The notes under the pieces were generated by a model. It saw only the letters and a program-made list of their open reading frames with translations, was not told the origin of the DNA and searched no databases. Both the position numbers and the translations under genes were made by a program. Shown here one piece after another: positions 12,083 through 23,490 of a stretch of 64,000 bases of DNA. The number at the start of each line of letters is the position of its first letter. The first letter of the stretch is position 1. The DNA is from Acholoe squamosa (lineage: Eukaryota; Annelida; Polychaeta; Phyllodocida; Polynoidae), in NCBI GenBank assembly GCA_949317995.1, contig OX439038.1:70938659-71002658 (forward strand), in the 5' to 3' direction.

Positions 12083-12900
12083 GTCCACACTATATATGCC
12101 TACATCTGCTAGAGGATTGATCAGTGAGTCCACACTATAGATGCCCACATTTGCTAGAGGATTGATCAGTGAGTCCACACTATAGATGCCTACATCTGCT
12201 AGAGGATTGATCAGTGAGTCCACACTATAGATGCCCACATCTGCTAGAGGATTGATCAGTGAGTCCACACTATAGATGCCCACATCTGCTAGAGGATTGA
12301 TCAGTGAGTCCACACTATAGATGCCCACATCTGCTAGAGGATTGATCAGTGAGTCCACACTATAGATGCCCACATCTGCTAGAGGATTGATCAGTGAGTC
12401 CACACTATAGATGCCTACATCTGCTAGAGGGTTGATCAGTGATTCTACATTGGTCCATACAACTGTCAGAGGATTGGTCAATGGCTCTACATGGTGCATA
12501 CTGTCATGACTGTCAAAGGATTGGTCAATGGGTCTACATGGTGCATACAACTGTCAGAGGATTGGCCAATGGGTCTACATGGTACATACGACTATGAGAG
12601 GATTGGCCAATGGATCTCCATGGTGCATACGACTGTCAGAACATTGGTAAATCAGTCTTCACTTATGCCCACAGTGTTAGTCGGTGGGTATACACTTTTT
12701 ACCCATAGCTGTCACAGGATTGGTCAATGAGTGTGTTGTGTGCACAGAGCCAATCCAGGATTGGCCAATGAGTCTACAGGCTACATGGTCTTTGTGTGTC
12801 CAAAACTGCCTAGACTAAAGGTAAGTCAAGGGTTCTACACTACAAGATCACAACTGTCAAAGCATCGGTCATTGGGTCTACACGGAACATACAACTATCA
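12066..12900 (+). repeat. 45-bp minisatellite overlapping the SMYD4 stop codon
   Basis: Eight near-identical 45-bp units start at 12066, 12111, 12156, 12201, 12246, 12291, 12336 and 12381, each beginning AGAGGATTGATCAGTGAGTC or nearly so. Increasingly diverged units (AGAGGATTGGTCAATGG type) continue to about 12900. A further unit lies beyond the inserted element at 13974-14030. The first unit contains the SMYD4 terminator. Because 45 is divisible by 3, a 193-codon open frame exists on the opposite strand; it is not a gene. Confidence 0.95.
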
Positions 12901-12952
12901 ACATTAAGGTTGAATAGCTCATCTCTGTGCCCACTACTTTTATTGAGACTTA

Positions 12953-13967
12953 CAGGGTGTCCAGCAAGATTTGTGATGAAAAAATAGGAAAATAGGAATT
13001 TTGAATGTAAAAGAATAGGAGTATATAGGGGGGAAACCTGAAATAAAATAGGATCATGTATGTACAAGTTTGTACATATGTATGGCTTAAAAACGTGACC
13101 TCTTACCTCACCAATAATCAGGCCTGTCCTCTATCTTAATATCATCGCCTAATTGCAACAAGGTCGCAAGTGTGTCTTGGTCAGCAAGGTAAAAGGCAGC
13201 TGCCTGAGGATTCCTGGGGGTGGGGGAAGACCCTGTGAAAGTGGTGAGGTACTACATGTCTTCAAGCAGGGCAAGCAAAACACAGTGGTCAACGTATGGG
13301 GGATTGGGGGCATGCCCTCAAGAAATTTTTGAGGGTGTAGACTTGAAAAGGTGCATTCTTATGCATTCTATTTGAACATATATCAATTCTAAAGTATGTA
13401 AAATTTAAGATAAGAAATCAGTTTTTATGTTCAAGATTATTGAGGGATAGGGAACATGAGAAAGTCATTGAAGAGCTCTACCAGAATTATTCTATACTGG
13501 CGTATCTATGAACACCATATAAAACTGAACATTCAGATTGACCTGATATTTTGAAGTTTGGGGGGCTGGAAGCTGGACCCCCAAGAAAATTTTGAAATCT
13601 GACTCGAAATGGTGCATTCTGAGGCATTCTGGCACACCATATCAATTACCATGTACTCTCCATCCCCCCCCCCCCCAAAGAACATTGTGCAACTCATTTT
13701 TTGATACAATGTGTTTTGATTGCATCCTTAGGCAAAAGTAAACCATTCTTTGTTGAGGAGTGTTTTAAGTTGTAGGCTGTGAGACTAGGGGGTATCCACC
13801 AGAAAAATTTTGAAGTTCTAGAAGCCAAATGGTACATTCTGGTGCTTTCTAGGGATAAACACCCTCCACCACTCTGGGTTAAATACTTTGAAGTCACTAA
13901 CCAAAAAATAGGAAATTAGGAAAAAATAGGAATTTTGCCCCAAAAATATGAATCGCTTGACAGCCTG
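12953..13967. mobile_element. 1,015-bp non-autonomous DNA transposon inside the minisatellite
   Basis: The left end is CAGGGTGTCCAGCAAG. The right end, reverse-complemented, is CAGGCTGTCAAGCGA, followed inward on both sides by AATAGGAAAATAGGAATTTT-like sequence. GACTTA flanks it directly on both sides (12947-12952 and 13968-13973). CAGGG ends recall hAT elements, although hAT duplications are normally 8 bp, so the superfamily is uncertain. No transposase is present. The minisatellite resumes on the far side. Confidence 0.65.
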
Positions 13968-14030
13968 GACTTATCTGTGTGTCCACATCTTTCAAGAGGA
14001 TTGGCCAATGGTTCTACACTGTGTGCACAC

Positions 14031-14646
14031 AGGCAGATTTAAAGTGTGTATTCACTGTTTTGGCTGTGGCTATTCAAGAAAAATTTATTTCATAAGATGT
14101 CTGAATCAAATGAGGGTGAAGCAGTGCGATTTGATGAATACTTATAAGAGTGACATCCTGCACCCACTTGGTAGATTTCTATTTACGGTAATAATGATAT
14201 ATTGAGCTCGCTTGAGTTGTGAACAGTAACGTCACTGTAAAATCACTTCGTTTTTTCCACAAGCATTCTCTCCATAAAGGCAGCAAAGTTGATACTTATT
14301 AAAACAAGAGAACATCACCTATACTCTTTGAATTGTTTAACAAAGAGTCTATATATCTTATAACAGGTGCTTATCAATTGCTATGGAATGAACATGACAT
14401 GCAGTCTTATATACAATTTCAAAGGATATATGAAAATAATTAATACACATTTAGTTCGTTAACAATGTCGTTTTATTTAAAATGGCAAGTTGTACTTATC
14501 CATTTTTCCTTTCTTCAATAATGCGTTCCATTGAAGACAATTCATGTAATTTGTTATATGTATGTACAATATATAGCTGCATGTATGTATGTATACATCG
14601 TTATTCATCATTAATATGCACCTAGCCCCACTGTCCTGTATTTCAA
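14031..14646. other. Convergent intergenic region between SMYD4 and DDX27
   Basis: AT-rich sequence. It probably holds the DDX27 3' untranslated region on the - strand, with AATAAA at 14477-14472, about 170 bp past the DDX27 stop. No polyadenylation signal for SMYD4 can be assigned. Confidence 0.45.
14472..14477 (-). terminator. Candidate polyadenylation signal of DDX27
   Basis: AATAAA on the - strand about 170 nt downstream of the DDX27 stop codon. It is the nearest perfect hexamer that I see there. Confidence 0.5.
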
Positions 14647-17600
14647 TCATCTCCTTTTGAACCTGAAAAAAAAGTTATAGGCAGCTATAAAATTGTGCAT
14701 CCTACTGAGCATATCTTCAAACACGTAATGAAGTACCAATAATCTTAATAAAAGTTCGTAATTTCACTGGAGTAGTCATTATATCTAATTCTTTAACTAG
14801 CGGTATTCTACTTTCCAAGATGAATTCATGAATACTAGTATGAATATAAATATCATTTTGAAAAAGAAATTCATACCTTGTCTTTGACTTGAATCCTGAC
14901 GGTTTCTTTCTCGGTATTTTCAAATCCTTCTTTTCTTGATGTGATGGCCTGAATATAAGAAAAGAAACAGTTCAAACATAAGGTTTAGGTAATACATCCA
15001 AAAGCCTTCCACCCTCTTGCCCTAGACATAGTCTGCCTCGCTCCTCATCTAGAGGAATAAATTGGTGGTTTATATTTGGTTTGTAACCATGCCACGTTGT
15101 GACATCACGGTCGCCATGGAAGAGAGGGGGTGCACTATTAAACCAGTTGACTTTTTGAACTGGCTCACTTCGCGGTAGCTGTTTGAGTGAACAAGGTCTA
15201 GCCCACGTTTTAGATCATATTTATATTTGGTTTGTGATAGAAAATGCCATTCTGTCCATTCCATTAAATCTACAGGCATTTGATATAACCAACTTACCCG
15301 GCTCTGAATTTCTTCACCGATTTCTTGCTTGTGTTAGTCAGCTCATTAGCAAAGCCAGACTTCTTGTTGGGTTTCTTCTTCTTCCCTTTAGGTCCGAGAC
15401 CTACAACAAAATCGATCATCTTGATGTGTAAATTGATCCAAAGAATAAAAGTGATTTATAATGTCAAATGACCTCATTAGAAGAACCCGAGGCCTCAATA
15501 TTTGTCAGGGACTGTGTTTTCAGATATGTCTTTTAAAAATATGACTATTATTTCCATTCATTTTCAGTCTTTCCTTGCATTATAATATCATCTGTCTGAG
15601 AATTAAAAAAGCCAGAGAAAATTCAGTGAAAATGCTGTTAAAGTCCTACCTCCAGATCTGTCATCATCATCGTCAAATACCCGTGTGCGCTTCTCTCTGA
15701 ACTGTTTCTTTACAGAGCGTACAGAATGCGCCTGCGCCTTCTCTATCTCAAACGTCACACGGTCCTCTGCCTGTGGACAAGAAATGGAAATATCTGAACT
15801 ACAATTCTAAATGCCCTTATTTGAATTCATTTCAACCATGAATACTATGGTTATCTAATATCAATATAATTCATAATGCTCTATGAAAGAGTCATAGAAC
15901 ATCAAAAGTAGTACTTACTGTGAGGTTCTTTTTCTTGTTCTTCTGGTTCTTATTTTTCTCTGCGTTGAATGCCCCAAAGCTTAGCGCCGCTGAAAGAAAG
16001 TAGGGAGAAAGTTCTACAAAACTAATTGCTTAGAGACACCACTTAACAATTACGAACTTCGGACCTATCGGTAATATGTTGATTATTTGGGTAGTGAAAA
16101 GATCAAGATAAAATCAGGTTATATAATTATAATAGGTATGTGAACTATTCACAGTGCGCAAGCAATCACATTATTCAACATTGATGATTGAGGGCTAGCA
16201 TCGACTGTAGTCGACACCATGGTAGGCGTAGCGTTGACTATAGTCGACACCATGATAGACCTAGTGTTGTCTATAGTTGACAACCATTACCGTATATAGG
16301 ATTTGTATAGGAATTGAAAATAGGCTCGTCTTCTAGGAATTATACTTTTTCATAGGCCGTTCCCATGGCCAGGACAACCATTTTTGCTCTGCCCTCTAAG
16401 GGCAGATAATGCATACATAATGACAGTTGATTGCCATAATGCATAGATACAGCCTGGTGTCCAACTCACTAAGGCTTCATTCAGCATCATGCCGCCACAC
16501 TACACACATACTTTAGACACTCTCCCCAAGTGAGCGTTTTGTGCAAATGCACCCTTGAAAAAATGCTTTCCAGAGCTAGATTCATGCATAAAGATGACCA
16601 AAGGGCATACTCACCCTTCTCCTGCATGCGCTCAGCGTGTGTCTGGTACCAGGAGCGTGATACTGATTGTGGTTCATCCTTGTTAAGAAGGCGCGCAGCC
16701 TTGTTGGCTTGGTTCTCTGAGGCCCGTAACATGCGCTCCTCCTTCTCCAGCCGCACCACCTCCACCATGTCCTCCTCCAGTGCTGCGATACGGTCACGGT
16801 ACTTCAACACTACCTCTGTGAAAGATACCATATTGTCAATATAAATGTATATATATATAATTCATTGCTGATCCCTTTTTTATATAGGTATACATGACTT
16901 GGCTATATATATTATAAAAAGAAACCTACCCCGGTTGTGAGCTTACTGAGAAATCAAAACAATATTAAGAGTCGGTTTCCTTCCCTACACTTTACCATTG
17001 TTAAAAGGAGAAAACCTACAGGGATGATACTCTCCCGATAGCTTTGCATCCTGCATCAATGCAGCCTCTAACATTGCTGCATCGTGCCAAGAAATGAACA
17101 TACAGTTACGTGTCCCTTAAACTTAAAGACTTTATTCCTTCTGGCATTACAGAACAGAGCTACATTTACCTTGAGGAATGACTCTGCTCTTGACTGGATT
17201 CTTGGCCTGTTTGATGATTTCTTTTAGCACCTTCCTCTCCTTCTCACCGACCAGTGTGACAGACCGTCCACTCTTACCTGCACGCGCAGTTCTACCAACA
17301 CGATGGATGTAGTGTTGTAATGTGTTGGGCATGGTGAAGTTTATTACCTGAATATAGGTACACAAGTCTAAGTCACTATTTTTCATTAAAAAGCAGGGGC
17401 ATGTATTTAAGCAGAATGATATAAGGTAACATTATAAAAGGCTAATAGGTTTCACTCCTTAAGGGCCGGTATGATGTACCAATGTAAAATCTCGACATGG
17501 ATGTTTATTTTCTCATTAAGATTTGCAGGTAGTCTTTTTTTTCTTTCAAAAAATCAACTTGATGGGGACCTACCGTTTTGACCCCCTGAATATCAAGACC

Positions 17601-20600
17601 ACGAGCAGCTAGATCAGTAGCCAGCATTACGTCAATGTCTCCATCCTTGAACCGCTTCAACGTCTCAAGACGCTGAAACAACAAGTAAAACTTCATTAAG
17701 GAGTTCAAAATTTTCCAAACACCAGATGCAACAATGTATTACAGCGAAAGAAAATAAGGTTAAACGAGTGGGAGCATCAAACCCAGACAGCCTGGGACCA
17801 CTCAAGCTCTGTCCCAAAGAGCTTTTCATTAACCCATATATGTAACATCTATTACAGAGACATGAGAGTTCAAGTTACCTGTAGCTGGGAGAGGTTTCCG
17901 TGCAGTTCGCCCACCTTGAGACCGAGCAGCCCCAGCAGTATGTGCATACGATGTGCTTGTACCTTAGTCTGTATGAAGCATATACAGTGGTCGTGGAACG
18001 TACGTGTCAGCAAAGCTGTATCAATAAAAACAAACATTTCAACATAATCGATTTTTTTTCATTATTAAAGTGACATTTTTACGAATCAGAAGTTGGTGAT
18101 ATGATTTAGTAGCTTGCAAATTGAAATGCCCCTTATTTCGTTTACCAAGTTTAGACTTCAACAAAGCCTCAACTATTAAAACGGGGAAAACAGGAAGATC
18201 TAAATTATGCTATAATGCAATGCTGAGTGACTATTCATCCCAATAATGTAAAAGGATCAAGGGTTCTCACCTGCTACTATGGCCTCCCGGTCACCTTCTC
18301 TGTTATCTCTGATCCTCACAAACTCCTGTCGTAGATTTAGTGCTACGTCTGTACTCTCATTGACAAAGACCTTCACAGGTTTTTGTAACGATACTGCAGC
18401 CAAGTCTCGTACCTATCAAGTTAAATAGAGTGTAAATCTTATTATACAATGTCTTTCAGTACAGGACATTAAACAGGAAACTTAAAGAAAAATAATCTAC
18501 TTGAATATAGTTGGTAGTGGGTCAGCATTGGACAACATTTAATTAATTCCAAAACCACATTTCTAAGCTGTTACAGGGGTAGACACTAACCGGGCCAGTA
18601 GTCCAGTACATAGCAATGTATTTTTAAATATTCTACTGGCCAAATGGCCAATTTAAAGGGAAATCTGAAAAAAAATCACTGGCCCGCAGGCAAAGTTACT
18701 GGCCATTGGCCACCGGGCCAGTGTTAGTGTCTACCCCTGCTGTAACATCCCTTATCAAATGTCCTCTACGTCTCTCTAGTAGCCTACCTCCTCCGTCATG
18801 GTAGCTGAGAACAACATGGTCTGTCGTGTCCTGGAGCACAGCCGGATCACTTCCTTCATCTGGTCAGCAAAGTACTCATCCAACATTCTGTGGAAATTTA
18901 AAAACATATTGTCAAAAATCAATATATACTGCTGGTCGTTTCTTTTATTTACCAGTGTTGGTTTTTCGAATAACAGCAACTTTCAGAAGCTCTCTCACAT
19001 GAACTTTGTCCAACATTAGCTTACCTGTCAGCCTCATCCAGAATTAGAATCTCAACACTGTTTAGGTTGAAGTTCGGTGCGTTGTGGAGATGGTCAATGA
19101 GTCGACCGGGTGTTGCTATGACAACATCAGGACCGAGCCGCAGGGCTGCCTCTTGTGCTTTGATATCCAAACCACCTGGAGAGGAATAAACCAGAAAGCA
19201 TGTTAGGTTTTAGTCATATGATCAATTTACAAAACTCAAAGTCAATGATGGCTGTAACCCGTCTTGAGGTATAGCTTATATGCGGTTATAGGTTTATCAA
19301 ATTAAGTTTAAAAAAAAAAAAAAAAAAAAAAAAGCATAAAAGATAAGTGATATATGATTAAAACCATCCAAAGTATCTGGGGGAAATTATCTGGTATATA
19401 AACATGTGTCCTTTCTAACATTTTAAACACCGTACAAATTTGCTGTGAAATTGAGACCTATGGGCGATTTGTTTCAGTGAATCCTTAGCAGAGAACACTC
19501 ACCTGCTGACAGTGAGATCTCTACATTGGTATATTGTGCGAGTTGTCGGGCGACCTGGTGAATCTGTACGGCCAACTCACGGGTCGGTGTGAGTACGAGG
19601 ACGCGTGTTACTGGTGCCTCCTTAGGTTTGTACAGAAGACGCTCCAGGACGGGCAACATGAAAGCTGCCGTTTTACCAGTACCAGTTGCAGCACAGGCAC
19701 AGACATCACGACCAATGAGTGCTATAGGGATGGTGGCAGACTGGATGGGGGTGGGCTGTGTGAACTTCATCTGGGTCAGAGCCTGAAGGAGGAAATGGAT
19801 ATAAACTTAGTTATGAAACATATAGACAGTACCATATCTTTCATATACCGTGTATCCTGGTTTCAGTAAAGCCTATAAGGCTCACACTAGGCCCGAACTA
19901 CTGTGGTTATTATATGTGTGCAGACTACTTGACAACTTTTAAATTTCTTATTCTTATTGTTGCCTTTCATATGGTAAGGACCTACAGCTTGATGTAGCAA
20001 TTTGGGAAGATGATACTTTTCTACGACATAATTTAGATTAGAATTATTATTGCTTATTCTCACCTTGAGCAGAGGTCTGGACAGGTTCATGTCCTGGAAC
20101 GACATCTTAGCGTTGTATGTGTAAATCTCGTCGGAGAACTGGACCTTGGCATTTGGGAGCTGTTGAGGGATAAAAAAGAAGAATATTTAGAGACGCATCA
20201 TTCTAAGGGGACCCAGCCTTATTGGTAAATAAACTATTGCTTTAGATCAATTATAAATGGGGCATATGGACCCAGCCTTTGAACCTAGCATATAGCTTCC
20301 AGTACAATTTTCTCCCTGAAAACTTATGCTTGTCATTTAACACCGCAAGGACTCGTACACAGCATTTACTGAAATATCTATTTAACATTAAATTTAACTC
20401 ACCACTTCTTCTTCCTGGCCCTTTTTCTTCTTTTTCCTTTTCTCTCGTAAAGTATCTAAAGAGTGCAGAAAGATGAATATCCATTATGTTCTGAATGAAG
20501 CAGGAATGTAAGACCAATGGGGAAATATAGGCAATCTTTGAAAGATAAAAAATCAGTTCGATGGCCATCATACAAAATCTGCTATAAAACCGCATTTACA

Positions 20601-22378
20601 CAGAAGTATTATACACAGTGCATGTTTATTTTTTTATTTTCCTTCCCAATACATTCCCTATGTATGGGTACCGCAGACAGCTCTGAATTTAATAAAACCA
20701 TTTTTTCATTTTTAAACTGTCTTTTAGTGCAGCCTGATGAGTCCCATGGATGAAACCGCTCACTTTTGTTAGTTTTCCTTCATTAACAATCCCCAGTCTG
20801 GCTCAAACAAACCACTTGTTGATCACCTTGACTACACAGACATTTACCTAGCAACCAACCCCACCTTGGTTTCTTGTGATGTCACTAGTATCCATAGCTA
20901 CTGACACTCTGATGTCATAGAGAACGTTTCCCTTGAAAAGTTCATTCAAGCGGTAGCTGCCAACAGTACAGGAGGTCAGGATTGATATTTCGTTTTTATT
21001 CACACAGTGCATGTTTATGATACCATAGTTAAAATACCATAGTACCCCCTGTACATGGTACAGTGGGTTTGACATAACATTTGTTGCAATTGATAAATTT
21101 TCAAAATCGAAGTAGGCCTATTCATGTGTAGACAAAAGATCAACCACATCAATGTCACCCATAAAGTTTGTGCTGCCTTGGGACCCACCACCTTTAACCA
21201 CACATTCAGTACAAAACCTCGCCCTCGCCTACAAGCAGGGTCATAAATGCCAGGTACTATGGTGCATATGTATTCTTTTATGGTTCAGTGGATTAGTTTT
21301 AATAACATATTTTCATGATTTGACACAAACCTATTTTAGCATCCTCCTCCTCTGAACTCAGATCATCATTACTGCTTTCTACCTCATCAGCTTCCTCTTG
21401 GTCTAAATCCTTTCCTTCATCTTTTGCCTCCTTTTTCCTTTTCTTACGCATGTCAGATATTTTCTCATCTAGTGTTGTTGGTCGTCCCTTTGGCTTGGCA
21501 TCACGAATGGCAAGTTCCAGACCATAATCACCAAGATCTTGGTCTATGTCCACAAAGTCAAACTCATCGGCAAACTCGTCGGCTTTTGTGGCACTGCGCT
21601 TCTTGGCTCTCTTCTTGTTGACTTTTGTTCCCTGGAATGGAAAAGAGCCAATTTTGGAAAAGAGTCCCTGGGTGGGAGGCAAAACGTAATATTGATAAAC
21701 CTTCAAATTTGGGTTGGGGGGGGGGCAAAACTCAGAGTTGTCACTTGCTGGCAGACAAAAACCAGGAAAATGTACTATTTGGACACATTTTCTCAGGAAA
21801 TCAATACGATTCAATACAGAAATCTCTATCAAAAACCAGGAATTCTTGATAAATCAGGAAAAGTGGCATCCCTGGGAACTATATATGGATGATTCTAGCT
21901 ATAAAAACAAGCGAACACTTTTTGAGCATTTTGCAAAACCAGGCCTAAAAAAGATGATGATGATTAGCTAACATGATTTGCGTGACAAGCTGAATTGTTG
22001 ACATATGATAAGCAGATATACTAGTAAATAGGGCTAATACTGACCACCCAGTCTGGGGGCCCGATACTATAGTGTTTGATTTGTGTGAATGTGAGTGCCA
22101 CTCAGCCCACTCTGTGACTGTACTGTAAGTCACTAGTCATGTGTAGCCTGTAGGGCACTGTCACTCACACGTGTTGGGCGATAATACGAGACTTATTTGA
22201 ATGAATCCCTATCTCTACCTTGAATATCGTGTTAACATTTGTTAATACTATTCAGATAGGATCTAATAGAATTCCACTGTCAAATTTTTACCTCATCTTC
22301 ACTTTCCGAGCTTTCAGCTGCCAAGGGAACGTCATCATCATCTCCAATGGTACGGATAAATCCGTCCGCGGCGGCCAT
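14647..22378 (-). CDS. DDX27: DEAD-box RNA helicase DDX27 (17 coding exons)
   Basis: Nucleolar ATP-dependent RNA helicase of the DDX27/Drs1 family, which acts in large-subunit rRNA processing. Exons in transcript order: 22378-22292, 21631-21331, 20455-20403, 20159-20064, 19782-19503, 19175-19025, 18887-18788, 18412-18271, 18015-17879, 17672-17574, 17347-17170, 16815-16615, 15989-15919, 15770-15650, 15400-15298, 14948-14877, 14662-14647. All introns are GT-AG, phases agree, and the sum is 2,208 bp (735 aa). The N-terminus is acidic, then a basic [10 protein letters not shown] at 133-142. Motifs: Q motif FTQPTPIQ 186-193, AATGTGKT 210-217, PTRELA 245-250, TPGR 294-297, DEAD 319-322, SAT 350-352, [10 protein letters not shown] 467-476, HRVGRTAR 497-504. 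The last exon encodes only the final residues RFKRR. No break is seen, so it should be functional. Confidence 0.96.
15085..15185. repeat. Dispersed repeat in DDX27 intron 15
   Basis: TTGTGACATCACGG, a CCATGG-like core and CGGTAGCTG in the same order also occur at about 20866-20970 in intron 2 (TTGTGATGTCAC ... GCGGTAGCTG). The two copies are diverged. The family is unknown. Confidence 0.4.
16184..16403. mobile_element. piggyBac-like MITE, diverged copy in DDX27 intron 12
   Basis: It is homologous over its whole length to the 215-bp elements at 42413-42627 and 62903-63117. Shared blocks include ATTGAGGGCTAGCATCGACT, GGAATTGAAAATAGGCTCGT and GGCCGTTCCCATGGCC. The internal palindrome GTCGACTATAGTCGAC is reiterated three times in degraded form. 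Terminal TTAA sites are lost by mutation, so it is the oldest of the three copies. Confidence 0.8.
18574..18739. mobile_element. 166-bp MITE in DDX27 intron 7 (hAT-like ends)
   Basis: Terminal inverted repeats CAGGGGTAGACACTAAC and their complement GTTAGTGTCTACCCCTG agree over 17 bases. The interior repeats GGCCAGT/ACTGGCC and can fold into a hairpin. Flanks CTGTTA and CTGTAA could be a decayed target duplication. There is no coding capacity. Confidence 0.75.
19310..19333. repeat. A24 homopolymer in DDX27 intron 5
   Basis: A run of 24 A on the + strand (T on the transcribed strand) with no flanking retroposon that I can identify. Confidence 0.9.
20866..20970. repeat. Dispersed repeat in DDX27 intron 2
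   Basis: Partner of the repeat at 15085-15185: TTGTGATGTCAC, then TTGAAAAGTTCA and GCGGTAGCTGCC. It lies between exons 2 and 3. Confidence 0.4.
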
Positions 22379-22530
22379 GATAGTTTTCTTTGATTTCACG
22401 GCAGATGGCAGCGTGGTTTTGATAGTTATAAATTCTCACACTAGACGGCGGTAGGGATCTATGTTATCCGGCGGGACGCAGGGGCAATCGCGCCAGGAAA
22501 CACACTGATTATTACAGGGGGTCTAGATGG
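22379..22530 (-). promoter_or_regulatory. DDX27 5' flank, likely core promoter region
   Basis: GC-rich sequence with several CpGs (around 22443-22495) lies just upstream of the DDX27 ATG. No TATA box is evident, as is common for housekeeping genes. Assignment is by position only. Confidence 0.4.
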
Positions 22531-22538
22531 GGGGTCCC

Positions 22539-22745
22539 CATGTCACATGTCGATTTTAAGAAAAGGCCATGTCACTTGTCACTAAATTTCTATTTTCCCA
22601 TGTCCTTGTCACTAGGCTTCATGTCACATGTCGATTTTAAGGAAAGGCCTTGTCTCATGTCACTAACTTTTTCCTTTCCATGTCATTGTCACTAAGCTCC
22701 ATGTCACATGTCGATTTTAAGAAATGGCCATGTCACCCTGTCGAA
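22539..22745. repeat. 80-bp tandem repeat (about 2.5 units)
   Basis: CATGTCACATGTCGATTTTA begins units at 22539, 22620 and 22700. GTCTAGA-containing sequence and ATTACAGGG lie on both sides (about 22511-22526 and 22751-22772), so the array may be the interior of a larger repeat. Confidence 0.8.
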
Positions 22746-22919
22746 TTTAGGGGTCTAGACCCATATTACAGGGTGCATTAAGGGGCCTATTCCCAGTACA
22801 TGTCACATATAGTGCCTACAGATTTATCGCAACCCCGGGATCGCAACATCTGCCTGAATTCTGAGTTCTTAATCTTTATGACTAAAATGACATCCCGGGT
22901 AAGGGCATATTGGTGACCA

Positions 22920-23490
22920 CATGCAGGATACTGATGACGGCGGTCTAGCTACTCCTGAGGACTAAGGTGACTGGCGCGTCCGCGCTGACCTAAATACACA
23001 GACTCTACGCGGAGCCTCCCGCGGTCAGCGTAGGTGCGCGGGTGTAGTGGTAGTCCTCAGGACTATAGCTAATAAAAATGCGATGCTTAAGTCCTAAGGA
23101 CTAAAGCCTAGTCCCCAGGACTAAGAATATGAGGATATTGTCCTAGGGACTAATTGTACATTACCATGAATTACCATGCAGACCGCATGACTGTGCTGTT
23201 AGTCTCCAGGACTAAGCTTTTAGCCCTGGGGACTAATTCACAGACTCAGGGACTACTTGTTTAGTCCTGAGGACTACAAAAATATTTGCCTTGTCCTCAG
23301 GACTAATGCATGTGGTTCTGAGGACTAATTAATTGATTGATGTCTAATGTAGTTGTGACTAGGGATGTAGTCCCCAGGACTTCAAATTTAGTCCTGAGGA
23401 CTACTTCTTAGTCCCCAGGGGCAGCGCGGACACGGCAGATGCCTTAGTCCTCAGGACTAGCTAGACCGCAGTCATCGGTATCCTGCTGAC
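22920..23490. mobile_element. Foldback element made of reiterated 15-bp palindromes
   Basis: The ends are inverted repeats of about 65 bp: GCAGGATACTGATGACGGCG at 22923 against the complement of the sequence ending at 23486, with good agreement through GTCTAGCTA, CTCCTGAGGACTAA and GTCCGCGCTG. Between them about 15 copies of a palindrome of consensus TAGTCCTNAGGACTA recur every 15-60 bp in near-perfect form (for example 23051-23065). No open frame is present. The outer inverted repeats imply a mobile foldback or MITE; no clear target duplication is seen. Confidence 0.75.

Noticed and set aside
11969-12550. 193-codon repetitive open frame on the - strand
   Set aside because: It runs through the 45-bp minisatellite, whose unit length keeps any frame open; no independent gene signal.
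21632-21832. Open-frame extension upstream of DDX27 exon 2
   Set aside because: A clean TTCCATTCCAG acceptor precedes exon 2 at 21631 and phases match exon 1; the extension is intron.
22920-23490. CRISPR-like array from regularly repeated palindromes
   Set aside because: Repeats are short, palindromic and irregularly spaced in a eukaryotic genome, and bounded by terminal inverted repeats.
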